64,000 nt of DNA, taken from assembly GCA_963082975.1 (NCBI GenBank), contig OY720348.1:18839146-18903145 (forward strand), read 5' to 3'. Of this stretch, positions 21,982-33,332 are shown piece by piece. Each line of letters opens with the position of its first letter. The stretch's first letter is position 1. Made by a program: the position numbers and the translations under genes. Below the pieces are notes generated by a model. The model was not told the DNA's origin. It did not search any database and was given only the letters and a program-made list of their open reading frames with translations. The stretch comes from Labia minor. Lineage: Eukaryota > Arthropoda > Insecta > Dermaptera > Spongiphoridae.

Positions 21982-22388
21982 TCTTATCTTATTATACTAG
22001 CAAAAATTGACTATATATTTGTATTTTTGAGAAATTAAACCATTTTAAGGATTTTTTTGAAATTCAAACCATATATAATTTTTATAAAGAAAAATCGTTC
22101 TGTATCGGGAAAAATCATCTTTGTTAATTTTCTTAATTTAAAATAGTAAATTTAAATGACGTCAACAACTACGTCAGAGAGCGCTTCCTTAAATACAAAT
22201 TATTATAAATAAAATAAAATTAAAAATATTTATTTTAATAATATTTTGTAATCAAATTACATTAATTGCATTAATACGTACGTTTAAGGGCTGTATGTTT
22301 TATGTATCTTGTCGTTTATTGATTTTAAATAATAATCTTAATCTTAGATATTCATAATCTTTTTAAAGTACCAAATCGGTGAACTAAG
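21982..22388 (+). mobile_element. Rolling-circle-like element, family C, copy 1
   Basis: Starts TCTTATCTTATTATACTAGC and ends near GTACCAAATCGGTGAAC. Shares long blocks with 34262-35010, including GGGAAAAATCATCTTTGTTA, GACGTCA and ACGTACGTTTAAGGGCTG. The TC start suggests a Helitron relation, but the 3' end lacks a clear CTRR, so the assignment is tentative. Confidence 0.55.
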
Positions 22389-22563
22389 TTAATTTATTTT
22401 TTATTAAAAATAATTGATTTTTACATCGATAATTAATAAATATATTATTTAACGGAATTTTTCATAAAATATGTCTAAATGATGAATTTCCAACAGACTC
22501 ATCCAGAAACATGACATTAAAATTTTCCTTGCCGCTAATCTTATACCAATTGGTAGAGAAAAA

Positions 22564-22872
22564 TCTTATCTTATTATGCTAGCTAAAATTGTATCTATCT
22601 ATAGCCATTGGTTCTCAAAAACCGCTCTAACGATTTTTTTCAAATTCACACTAGATATAGTATTTATAAAGAAAAATTAAGTTTTATTGATCATATCTCT
22701 TGAAACATACAGCTTCATTATTAATTTCTTAATTAAAAATTATATATGGGTGACGTCATCAATTTTACTCCCGCCTTTTTTTAAAGGATATTGTATTAAT
22801 ATTTTTTTTATATTTAAAATATTTTAAAATAAAATAAATTTCGAAATAAAATTAAAAATATTTATTTTTAAT

Positions 22873-22909
<37 letters not shown>

Positions 22910-23230
22910 TAATCTCTCTCAAAAAAACAAAAACAAAAACAAAAAAACATATAATTTGGAATTTTACTCCCGCCTTTTTTTAAAGGATATTGTATTAATA
23001 TTTTTTTTATATTTAAAATATTTTAAAATAAAATAAATTTCGAAATAAAATTAAAAATATTTATTTTTAATAAAATATATATATATTTATTAATCTCTCT
23101 CAAAAAAAACAAAAACAAAAACAAAAAAACATATAATTTGGAATTTTACTCCCGCCTTTTTTTAAAGGATATTGTATTAATATTTTTTTATATGACATTC
23201 ATATTGAAATTTGACTCCCGCCTTTTTTTA
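22564..23230 (+). mobile_element. Family C element, copy 2, with tandem units
   Basis: Opens TCTTATCTTATTATGCTAGC. From 22763 the phrase TTTTACTCCCGCCTTTTTTT recurs at about 22972 and 23144, giving tandem units of about 209 and 172 bp, with a shorter fourth start (TTTGACTCCCGCC) near 23211. The units contain (CAAAAA)n and (TA)n runs that account for the length difference. Confidence 0.55.
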
Positions 23231-23453
23231 AAAGAAAAATATTTTAAAATTGTTTATTTAATTTCGAAATAAAATTAAAAATATATATTTTAATAATATT
23301 TTATAATTATAAATTACGATATATATTTATCATTCTTCCAATAAAAAAAAAATATTCATGCACTTAGAAACATACCTAATAATACATTTTAATCAGATTG
23401 ATGCAATGATGCAACATTTAATAATTGTAATAAATAATTAAAGAATTGTATAT

Positions 23454-23555
23454 CAGCTCGGTGTTCCAAGTATTAATATTACCAGCCAAACCCAATATAA
23501 TAATGAATTATTTTTTTTTAACTTAATTACCTAGCCGAGGCTCGGGGTCCCGGTG
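23454..23555. repeat. ~100-bp double-hairpin element, copy 1
   Basis: Begins AGCTCGGTGTTCCAAGTATT, contains TTACCAGCCAAACCCAATA and ends with the hairpin AGCCGAGGCT followed by CGGGGTCCCGGTG. Paralogue at 23698-23798. Confidence 0.6.
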
Positions 23556-23697
23556 TGATCTTAATATATTGTCAGAATTAGATAAATAATGTAGAGAAAA
23601 AAATTATTTAAAAATAGATATTTATTTAAATGAAATAAAATTATTTAATTTACAGAATGAAAATGTCTATAATAATGTCTAAACATTTTTTCGAGCG

Positions 23698-23798
23698 ACA
23701 GCTCGGTATCCCAGGTATTAATATTACCAGCCAAACCCAATAATAATGAATCATTTTTTTTAACTTAAGTACCGAGCCGAGGCTCGGGGTCCCGGTAC
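23698..23798. repeat. ~100-bp double-hairpin element, copy 2
   Basis: Begins AGCTCGGTATCCCAGGTATT and ends CCGAGCCGAGGCTCGG (6-bp stem, CGAG loop) plus GGTCCCGGTAC. The start is an inverted, diverged version of the end (GTACC...GAGC). The family C element at 34262 ends with the same type of sequence, so these may be its minimal derivatives. Confidence 0.6.
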
Positions 23799-23805
23799 TA
23801 TAGAA

Positions 23806-23917
23806 ATAATTTTAAATCTCTATTTAGGGTTGAAATTTTGACAATCGACCCTTGCACTATACAAATAAACAAGTATAGAGAATAATATAATTCCAAAGAG
23901 GAAATGTGTATTCCTGG

Positions 23918-23948
<31 letters not shown>

Positions 23949-24845
23949 CCAATCCTCCCTCTCCCTCTCTTACACCAACAGACATATTATTATTTTTAAT
24001 TAACAATAAAACTAATAAACCGAAGTGTCCTAATACTAATTCCAAAGTTGGACGGATATATTGATTTGTAGTCGGAAAGTATGCCGCTCGTGTGCTGTGC
24101 ACACGACCTACACACGCGGCAACCCAACAAGATAAAAGATTAAATCACTTGGATGAATGATTGATTGACATTGGCGAGGGAAGAATAATGATCGTCTGAT
24201 GGGTATCTTTATTGTTTGCAAAACAACACCCGGCTGGTCGCTTTAACCGTTTGTTCCTGACCCCTCCACCCTCTCCTAAATCCCCGCAATTTTGTTTAGA
24301 AAAAGTTTGGTTGGGTATTGAAGAATAGAAAGAGGGGTGTGGACATCATCACTGACAAAACAAATCACATCGATAAATGAAAAAGAAGAAAAAGGCTTTT
24401 CTTTAGAATATTATATATATATATATATATATATATGACAAAACGGTAGCTTAATGGCAGTGCCAAATTAAACAAGAAGAATGGCCTTAGGCAGTTGAAA
24501 TTTCGAGGGCCCGTCAATTATTAATTTTACGAATATAACTTTATTAAACAACTGATTTGGTATTAGAATTTTATTGAACAAAACAAAAAACAAACAAACA
24601 AATGATCAACAAATTAATAGAGTTTAAGTATGTCTTGTATCTGAAATAACGTAATATCGTAAGGTCAAGCCTACTGCGCATAATCGCGTATATTATTGTC
24701 GTTATACTTTAATTTGACGCTGTTGTCGTGTGACCAATTTCACTTTAGTTTCTTACTTTATTTTGACAGTGATCTTATATTGAGGTTATATTTATTTGAT
24801 ACCGTTGTTAATTTCTTTGTATTTTTTTCATTAAAATTTTTGAAA
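23806..24845. other. Upstream DNA of the Myb/SANT-like gene
   Basis: Contains (TA)n runs at about 23920-23941 and 24411-24436 and a more GC-balanced unique block (24060-24400) with the palindrome CGTGTGCTGTGCACACG. No frame with domain character. The promoter presumably lies in the last 200 bp but no core element is clear. Confidence 0.4.
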
Positions 24846-25978
24846 ATGATGGCGAATAATTCTGTAAGTATATCAATTTATAAAAGAATCATAAATTTTG
24901 AAATTGTTTACTTATTTCTTTTTATTCATTTTTTTTAGGAGAATAAAAAAACTAAATTAAGATTCAATTGCCAAAATGATTTAGATCTATTAAAAGAAGT
25001 GTGTGTGTATAACCCATACGTAAATAATAAGAAATGGAAAAGAATTCATGAAAATTTTTCTAAGGTAAACATTATACATGTAAACAAACTTAAGTATTTT
25101 AAAATGCACTATATAGTTTATAGTACCATGAGACCTAGTATCATTTTTTAAAGTAATTTTAACATCTTTGATGATTCTTTCAAGTTGAAATTTGTAAACT
25201 ACATTTAGTGTAATTAAATAATTATGTAGATCTGTATATTTAAAAAAAGAAATGAAGCATATTTTTTCACATATCTATATATAAGAAAATTTTTTTATTT
25301 TAGAAGTCAAAAAAAAATTTTACATTAAGAGCAATTAAAGATCACACGGAATACCTTCTTCAATTATTTAAAAAACGAGATATGGGAAACTTGAGGAGAT
25401 CAGGTACCGAGGAAATGTATTCCGAAAAAGATCAACTGATACAGTATGTAATTTCTCTTAAAGATGAATTCCAAAACAATAAAAATGAAAGAAAAATCAA
25501 ATTAAAGATTGATGAAAAAATACGAAATGACGCTTGTTCCATTTCCGAAGATAGGGATTCTCCCTTAGATTCTCTAATTATTAAAGAAGAAGAAACATCT
25601 CTTCCAAGCGTTAGTTCGGAACCAAATGAATTCATGTTTGAGAAAATAAGTGGACCAAGCTATGTAGAAAACGAGTGGGAATTGGAACCGGAACCCACAG
25701 ATTCTTCTACAGAACCATTAGAATCAAAGAATTTACCTCAAAAAAATATACGTAGCTCTGGTAGATCACAAAGTATGAAAAGATCAATTTATGAATTAAT
25801 GCAAAATAAATTGCAAATAAAGAAAGAATTAGAAGAAAAAAAATTAAAATTACAAGAGCGGCAGGCTGACTTGGAAGAACGTAGAATTACGTTGGAAGAA
25901 AGAAAATTTGAAATGCTTTTGAATACACAAAATCAAACAAATCAGTTGTTGTGTCTGCTCATAAACAAATTAAAATAA
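24846..25978 (+). CDS. Myb/SANT-like DNA-binding protein with C-terminal coiled coil
   Basis: Three exons: 24846-24863, 24939-25064 and 25304-25978, with GT/AG introns of 75 and 239 bp, both phase 0. The product is 272 aa. Residues about 10-75 (LRFNCQNDLDLLKEVCVYNP, KKWKRIHENF, FTLRAIKDHTEYLLQLFKKR) have the three-helix spacing of a Myb/SANT-like (MADF-like) DNA-binding domain and continue into RSGTEEMYSEKDQLIQYV. This is a combination I recall from multi-copy arthropod proteins of unknown function. An acidic, serine-rich linker follows. Residues about 215-255 (LEEKKLKLQERQADLEERRI) form a charged coiled coil, probably for dimerisation. AATAAA lies 20 bp past the stop. The gene sits between the two inverted Helitron-containing arms. 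It is intact and spliced, so it is more likely a functional host gene or domesticated factor than a relic; DNA binding is inferred. Confidence 0.82.
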
Positions 25979-25998
25979 TATACTTGTTTTATAAATTA

Positions 25999-26004
25999 AA
26001 TAAA
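25999..26004 (+). terminator. Probable poly(A) signal of the Myb/SANT-like gene
   Basis: AATAAA twenty bases after the stop codon at 25978. The Helitron at 26069 begins soon after. Confidence 0.5.
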
Positions 26005-26068
26005 TTTATTTGATTATAATAAAAATATTATATAAAATATAAATAATGTTAAATAATATATATATATA

Positions 26069-27791
26069 CTAGCTGCTCCGAGCGCCTTCGGCGCTCTCCA
26101 CACCTAGACGGGGGCTCCGCCCCCTGTACCCCCCCCCCCGAGTGTCCCTATTCTGAGATATATCCATCTAACTCCTACCCTGTCCCATCTCTCTCACGTT
26201 CCTTCCTACATTGTCCACCCTGTTCACAATTGGTCTTCCAAACGGACGTTTTCCAATCGAACTCCCCACCAATATATTTTTCCTCTCCCATTCTAGCCAT
26301 ATGCCTTGCCGATCCCAGTCTTCCCTATTTTATGACCTATATCTAGAGATGCATAGAGGTCATGCAATTCCTTGTTATACAGTCTCCGCCATTCCCCGGT
26401 GTCCTCATCTTTCTTTGGCCCATAAATGCTGGGAAGAATCCTATTCTCAAATACTCTGAATCTACTCTCATCTCCCAGGGTTATAGACCATGCCTCCCAC
26501 CCATATAATACAACAGAAAAAATAATTGTTTTATATATTTCAATTTTGATCCCCTTTGATAATAATTTCCCGATTGCAACCTCGATTTAAATTCTTTGTA
26601 AATATTATTCTCTCTGATACTAATTATTTTGTCTTATCACTATTAATTTCAAACCCCATCACTTTTCCTGCTTCGATTAATTTTTTTATGCTACTTTAAA
26701 TGTTATTAATTTATTTTAAAAAAAACAAAGTAAACAAAATAAAAATAAAATATATAGAAATTAGCATAACACTAAACTACTAAAAAAATAATATTAAAAA
26801 ATATGTATTAAAATCTTACGTGAAAAATCCAATTATGATATCAAATTTTCTTAATTAAAATGATTTACTCACATAATCTTAAAAATTAATAGTATTAAAT
26901 TATAGCCGTAATGTGAATGTTTTCAAAGTTTAAAAGGCCAATAAGATCAATTGAGATATTGTAAATATCAATATATATATATATAAAAATTTTTATCTGC
27001 ACATTGCTCAGAATTTAAATTTTTTTGCGTATATTCGCGTTTCATGTCCTCTAGAATCCAAAAGTGACTTTAGAATTTTTCATTTCTGTTCATAGACTAT
27101 AAATTTTAATAATATCTAATCAATAACCTCAGAAATTAATTTTTAAAAATTTGATATAAACATGTTGTCATTTAGCAGCGCAAAGTATACAATAAAAAAG
27201 ATGTTTTTAATATTTATATTTATATTTTTATTTTTCTAATATTTACAATATTTCAATTAATCATATAGTTTTTTATATATGTTTATTTATGCAGAAAAAA
27301 TTAATTGACATAATTATTAATTTAATAAAATACAATTTAATAATAAAATTTAATTTAATAAAATTAATTTAATAAAATAAAATAATTTAATAAAATATTA
27401 AAATAATAATAATAAAAATTAATAAATTTGTAAAAAAAAAATGTATAATACTTAAAAAAAAAATGTACCTTTGCGAGTTTCAAACTAAGAGTGCAAAGTC
27501 ATGAGATAACGCCTTAGACCGTTGACCCACTTTGTTTGCAAGTCTACTATTTGAATATATAGACATGTCAAATTTTCGCCACCAGCCTCTATGATCTAGT
27601 ATAGTAACTAAACTAATTTTATTTAAATTCCACCCCCTGGACACACCTTACCAATTAGCGGTTTTCTAAAGGAAGTTTGACATGCCCTGAGACCTACTGA
27701 ATATACATAAAAAATTTCATAAGAATCGGTCCAGCCGTTTCGGAGGAGTATTCTGTCAAAGTTTTGTGACACGAGAATTTTATATATAAGA
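26069..27791 (-). mobile_element. Helitron A (reversed) with LINE and tRNA-like segments
   Basis: On the plus strand it opens CTAGCTGCTCCGAGCGCC and closes GAGAATTTTATATATAAGA, so the 5' TC is at 27791. The 3' hairpin is clean: GCGCC-GAA-GGCGC, 12 bases from the CTAG end. It carries the LINE C-terminal fragment (26150-26520, antisense to the plus strand) and a tRNA-like segment (27476-27545). No Rep/helicase. 1723 bp. Base 26068 is A, as expected for the reversed insertion. Confidence 0.87.
27476..27545 (-). other. tRNA-like segment in Helitron A
   Basis: On the minus strand: GGTCAACGGTCTAAGGCGTT, then CATGACTTTGCACTC, then AGTTTGAAACTCGC. The order resembles the D arm of a leucine/serine-type tRNA followed by a B-box. 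The acceptor ends do not pair, so it is not a functional tRNA. Confidence 0.35.
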
Positions 27792-28420
27792 CTAGCTGCT
27801 CCGAGCGCCTTCGGCGCTCTACACACCTAGACGCGCGGGGGCTCCGCCCCCTGTACCCCCCCGAGTGTCCCTATTCTGAGCTATAACCATCTAACTCCTA
27901 CCCTGTCCTATCTCTATAGTTTTTTATATATGTTTATTTATGCAGAAAAAATTAATTGACATAATTATTAATTTAATAAAATAAAATTTAATAATAAAAT
28001 TTAATTTAATAAAATAAAATTATTTAATAAAATAATAAAAATTAATAAATTTGTAAAAAAAATATATAATACTTAAAAAAAAATGTGCCTTTGCGAGTTT
28101 CGAACTGAGGGGGCAGTCATAAGATGACGCGCTAGCTGGTTTACCCAGGAACCAGTATTGTTTGCAAGTCTCCTATCAGGATATATATAAGATGTCAAAT
28201 TTTTGCCACCAGCGCCTCTATGATCTAGTATGGTAACTAAACTATTTTTAATTAATTAGCACCCCCTGGACACACCTTACCAATTAGCGGTTTTATGAAG
28301 GAAGTCTGACATGCCCTGAGACCTACTGAATATACATAAAAAATTTCATAAGAATCGGTCCAGCCGTTTCGGAGGAGTACTCTTTCAAAGTTTTGTGACA
28401 CGAGAATTTTATATATAAGA
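27792..28420 (-). mobile_element. Helitron B (reversed), abutting Helitron A
   Basis: Starts at the base after Helitron A's terminal A: CTAGCTGCTCCGAGCGCC at 27792, hairpin GCGCC-GAA-GGCGC, 5' TC at 28420. It is 629 bp and lacks the LINE fragment present in A, so it is an internal-deletion form. It has its own tRNA-like segment (28080-28145). The flanking base at 28421 is T and the preceding base is A. Confidence 0.87.
28080..28145 (-). other. tRNA-like segment in Helitron B
   Basis: The minus strand reads AACCAGCTAGCGCGTCATC, TTATGACTGCCCCCT, CAGTTCGAAACTCGC. The last part is close to the B-box consensus GGTTCGAANCC. It is homologous to the segment in Helitron A but better preserved at the B-box. 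Not a complete cloverleaf. Confidence 0.4.
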
Positions 28421-30423
28421 TATACTGTTTTATAAATTATATAAATCTATTTGATTATAATAATAATATTAAAAAATATACAATATATATAATAATATAT
28501 ATAGTCCGCTTGAATCAGAGCAAGCGTACGGTACTTGAAAACGACTACAGAATAAGCAGTCGAAACGTTGTACAGTTATTTTAATTTAATAAATAATTTA
28601 TACAAACAATGTGGTCTTTAAGTAAAAATTCCCTTAATAAATATATATTTAAATAAACGTTTACATTAAATAATAATTTAATTTTAATTTAATTTAAATA
28701 TTCCTCTAATGATGGTGGATCTATATTAAAATATTGTGATGTCTGACTCCCGTGTGGCAGTTAGTAAGTAAAGTAGCAACTTTATACATGCCAGTTATAC
28801 ATATCTTGTAATAGTAATTTTTGATTCTTATGAAAATCCACAAATGCAAATAATGTACATATTTCTGGAAAACCCCAAAATTTTCGATTTTGATGATTTT
28901 ATACGTTTTGAAGGTTCCTGAGTCATTTTCACTAAGGTTGAGAAAAATGTGTTTATGTGTGTATGTGTATGTAGACAAGATTACGCAAAAACGGTTTGAG
29001 ATAGAATAATGAAATTTGGTAAACGGGCATTATTCAAAATTCGTAGTATTCTATCAACTTTTGAGAAATGTAGCTCATCCGGAAGAGGGTCATTATTTAC
29101 CACGTTTTCATTAGTTTTCCTCTAAACTGACTGTACAAATAAAGATATATGTTTGATAATTTTTTACATGATTAAAAATTGTATAAAATTGTTATATATA
29201 GAATTTCAGCTTGATTGAATCGCTGAAAGTTCCGGAATTAATTTTTTAACACGGCTGCAAATCACACACCAGCACGTGACGTGGTGCCATCAACAAAGAG
29301 CCAAACACGCGCTGGTTTAATAAATATTATTTATTAATTTTAATTTATAATTTATAATTAATTAAATTTAATTTAAATATATATAATATATTATGTTATT
29401 TAATCCAATTCAAATTGCGAGATAGTCGAGTGGAGACACTCCAGTTTATTTAAAACTAGCTGCTCAGAGCTCCTTCGTCGCTCTTCGCATCTAGACGGGG
29501 ACACCGCCCCCTGTACCCCCCCCCCCCGAGTGTCCCTATTCTGAGCTATAACCATCTAACTCCTAACCTGTCCCATCTCTCTCACGTTCCTTCCTACATT
29601 GTCCACCCTGTTCACAATTGGTCTTCCACACAGACGTTTTCCAATCGAACTCCCCACCAATATATTTTTCCTCTCCCATTCTAGCCATGTGCCCTGCCGA
29701 TCCCAGTCTTCCCTATTTTATGACCTATATCTAGAGATGCATAGAGGTTATGCAATTCCTTGTTATGCAGTCTCCGCTATTCCCCGGTGTCCTCATCTTT
29801 CTTTGGCCCATAAATGCTGGGAAGAATCCTATTCTCAAATACTCTGAATCTATTCTCATCTCCCAGGGTTATAGACCATGCCTCCCACCCATATAATACA
29901 ATTAATAATTTAATAATTTTGATCCCCTTTGATAATAATTTCCAGATTGTAACCTCGATTTAAATTCTTTGCAAATATTATTCTCTCTGATACTAATTAT
30001 TTTGTCTTATCACTATTAATTTCAAACCCCATCAATTTTCCTGCCTCGATTAATTTTTTTATGGTACTTTAAATGTTATTAATTTATTTAAAAAAAAATC
30101 AAAGTAAACAAAATAAAAATAAAATATAAAATTAGCATAACACTAAACTACTATAAAAATAATATTAAAAAATATATTATATATTAAAATCTTACGTGAA
30201 AATCCAATTATGAGATCAAATTTTCTTGATTAAAATAATTTACTCACATAATCTTAAAAATTAATAGTATTAAATTATAGCCGTAATGTGAATGTTTTCA
30301 AAGTTTAAAAGGCCAATAAGATCAATTGAGATATTTTAAATATCAATAGATATAAAAAGATTTTTATCTGCACATTGCTCAGAATTTAAATTACCGCCAA
30401 ATTATCGCCACCAGCGCCTCTAT
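28421..30423 (-). repeat. Right arm of the ~2.0-kb inverted duplication
   Basis: Reverse complement of 16465-18472. It contains an anonymous segment with the stem-loop CGACT...AGTCG near 28541-28562, a HINE-A fragment and the 3' half of a Helitron. Homology stops inside the two Helitrons, whose 5' halves differ. Confidence 0.85.
28870..29444 (+). mobile_element. HINE-A element in the right arm
   Basis: Forward orientation: core TGTGTATGTGTATG near 28950, then TACGCAAAAACGGTTTGAG, the conserved ATTCGTAGTATTCTATCAAC block, and the 3' end GCGAGATAGTCGAGTGG with hairpin GAGTGGAGACACTC. The 5' end is replaced exactly as in the left arm. Confidence 0.72.
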
Positions 30424-30660
30424 TGACATATTTTTGTTCTACATAATTTCCACTACCCGCCTATAATATATTCTTTATAATTTTTTTAAAATTTTCTAAT
30501 TAAAAAATCGAAAATCGGGCTTCGAGGTCTGGTGGCCAGCCCCTTTGTGCTTCCGTGTAAAAAATTCCAGGTCCCTGCGTGCGATAGTTTTTGCTGGAGA
30601 GCTCGGTCAAACAGACAAACAGGCAGACAGACACATTATACTTGCTTTTATTATTATAGA
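29456..30660 (-). mobile_element. Helitron (reversed) carrying the LINE fragment
   Basis: Opens CTAGCTGCTCAGAGCTCC on the plus strand. The 5' end on the minus strand is TCTATAATAATAAAAGCAAG with a GTCTGTCTGCCTG tract, quite unlike the TCTTATATATAAAATTC start of the left-arm Helitron. The LINE C-terminal fragment is at about 29525-29900. 1205 bp. Confidence 0.8.
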
Positions 30661-32859
30661 CGACGATCGAAAATATGAAAAGAACGGTACTGTCCCGTTC
30701 AAAACAGTACGTATGTTCTCCCTAGTAATTGTTTAATGAGTTTATATTCATTTTAATAAAATGTAATAAACTCTAGTAGTACGTTTTAGGTTATGTGGAA
30801 AAAATATCACTCCTATATATGAAACATGTTTCCTTTTCATTTAATTTTCATTATTTCCATATGTTTAAGAATTAATCTTGCATTCTTGGATTTTTTTCAC
30901 TATTAAACTCCATTATATCCTGCGTTGCTGGAGAGGTTTTCGACTCACCGCCTCATATTACAACATCCAACCATGTAAAAAATTAATTTCCAACTTTAAT
31001 GAATTTAATTTAATAATTATATTTATTCTTTAATTCAAATAAAAGCATTTAACTATATTAGGAAGACAAAATCAATAATAATCTGCGATTTTTAGTTTAG
31101 TTTAGTGATATTTTATTGTTTATTGATATTCCCATATAGATAGAGAGGTTGAAAGACAAACAGACAAATTAAAATTTTTTTAATTCTAATACCTATTGAG
31201 TAAGATGGTGGGTAGACTAAACATTGGATGAAATTTTGTATAAATCAAAAGGTTCAAAGGGTTGAGTATACAAAGATTGTTATTTTTTCAAAGAGTTTTA
31301 TGGATTTTGGTTAGATTAATAACAGTTTACTCATTCATTGTAAAAACATAACATAAAAATAGGTCAATGAATCATGCATCAAGTAAGGGTTGTCAAGAAA
31401 CGAACTCTTAAATTCCCTTGAGACTCAAATCAATGGTTCATTGTACTTGGAAAAGGGAAGTTTAGAAAAAGTCTGCAGGAAATAGAAAAAATAGAAAACT
31501 GCTTAAGAATTTGCATCAAAATATGTAAAAAATTGAAAAAGACAATTTCTAAATCTTTTAAAAATACTTATTACTAAGATAATCAAGAAATTTTTTATTT
31601 TGATAAGCTTCAATATAAGAATCGACGATTCGGGAGTGAGTTTTATGCAGTTCTATACAATTATATAAAAACGATTCAATTATTTTTAATTCCATTTGAT
31701 TCTTTCCATCTTTTGAACTTTAATAGTTAAGAACAAAATGCGTAAAGCTTATGTTATAGAAATTTTGCAAAAATAATAGATAATAAAATAAAATTTAGTT
31801 AATAAATTTAAATAAATTGAAGAAAATTCAAAAAAAAAATAATTTCTTCATGTTTGTACTACTTGATTTGAATGAAGTTTCAAAATTTTCAATATCAGAT
31901 CAGAATTTTATAAAATGGATGTATAAATGGCGATAAAATTACACTGTTTGATGGAAGTTATATTCTGTAAATAATAATATTTCTATCCTGTGTAGGAAAA
32001 AAAAAATTAACTTAACAACTTTGTGATATGCAGTGGTTACAGAATTACACATATCGCACTGAAACTTTCGATTTAGAATATGAAGGTTAATTTAGTTGCA
32101 CACTCTATGTCCCAGTATGGAAAACTTAAAAGAGAACCCTCATAGGAGTGAAACGACGAGGTAAAAACCGCAAACAAAAATATTTATTATTAAATGAATT
32201 ATAATAATATACTAAAAGTAAACTACACCATTTGTTGTTATATAAGTCCAAATGTTCATAGAAACTTGTAATTGAAGGCTTCTCATAATCACAACAAAAA
32301 ATCTTATATTGTGAATAGAAAATAATAGTAAGAAATTATTGCACTTTCAAATGTTTACTGCAGAAATTTAAACACTATTAACATATGACTGTAACGTTTC
32401 GTTCATTAGCACAATTAAAATCTTTCCTTCTTTCACTGTTACTTTGTGCCTTTATGGAACAGATCATATATATATATATAATTAACTATAATTGCAATTC
32501 CATTTTAGTCATACTTTTTTAAGAATTATACTTAAATTGTAAGATACATTTTTCTTATAAAGAAGAATAAATATTATTAAATACACTAATACACATATAT
32601 ATATATAGTGCATATTTAACGAGTGGTGAGAGAAATGTATTCTGCTAAGATTTTCTTTCTATCTGAAGTGTGGTCTATGGCACACATCTAAATATTACTA
32701 TAATAAAGTATTCAAATATATATATATATATATATATAATAAGCTTATACATTCCTATTCTTTTTACTTTAAATAAATTATAAATTTTATATAAAGGTTC
32801 ATATATTTTTTGATATTTTTTTTTATTTATTTTAACATTATTTTTTTCTATGATATGTA
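30661..32859. other. Unassigned intergenic DNA
   Basis: A short ACTGTCCCGTTCAAAACAGT block near 30690 resembles the subterminal region of the MITE at 917-1159. The remainder has no frame or repeat that I can support; (TA)n runs occur near 32467, 32596 and 32717. Confidence 0.4.
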
Positions 32860-33332
32860 TTCTCCTTCATCCTAGTAGAATCGATTTTTTGGGGATCAGG
32901 GAGGGGGATAATGAGAATTGGATTGAGAGGTTGCAAAAGATAAAGGAAGTTAGGATCTATGAATCATTTTGTATAGGTTTTAACTATTCTTGACACAGAA
33001 AATGTTAATTTAATGTGTAAATATTTTCCAAAGTAAAAATGAAGTGAATTCTTTTATATGACAGGGTCGCCTCAAAATTGACGATATTAAATTATTTTTA
33101 TTTTTAACGAATCTATAATAATAACCTCTTCTAAATAAAAATAGAATTTTCAAAGGTGAGCAAAGAATTGATAAAATGGATTGAGAGGATCAAAGGGTGA
33201 AGGACATGATTCCTTCACCTCCAAGTAAGAAGATGGTGAAGAAATCATGAGCTCACGTGAGGGCAGGGGCGCTACTCCCTGAAGCAGATATCTTTTCTAT
33301 TGGGATTCTAGAAAAGAATCTACCCGTTACCC
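32860..33332. repeat. Unclassified interspersed repeat, copy 1
   Basis: Begins near GTATTCTCCTTCATCC and GGGGATCAGGGAGGGGG and ends near GAATCTACCCGTTACCC. The 3' third (33240-33332) is the most conserved: ATGAGCTCACGTGAGGGCAG, GGGGCGCTACTCCCTG, and the stem CTTTTCTA...TAGAAAAG. Copy 2 at 39032-39250. It matches none of the element types I know. Confidence 0.6.

Noticed and set aside
24440-24515. GGTAGCTTAATGGCAG resembling a tRNA A-box
   Set aside because: The following TTGAAATTTCGAGG is a poor B-box and no cloverleaf stems form.
28721-28978. 85-codon frame also present at 17903-18172
   Set aside because: It lies in the duplicated arm and reads through the HINE-A core microsatellite; no domain and no independent support.
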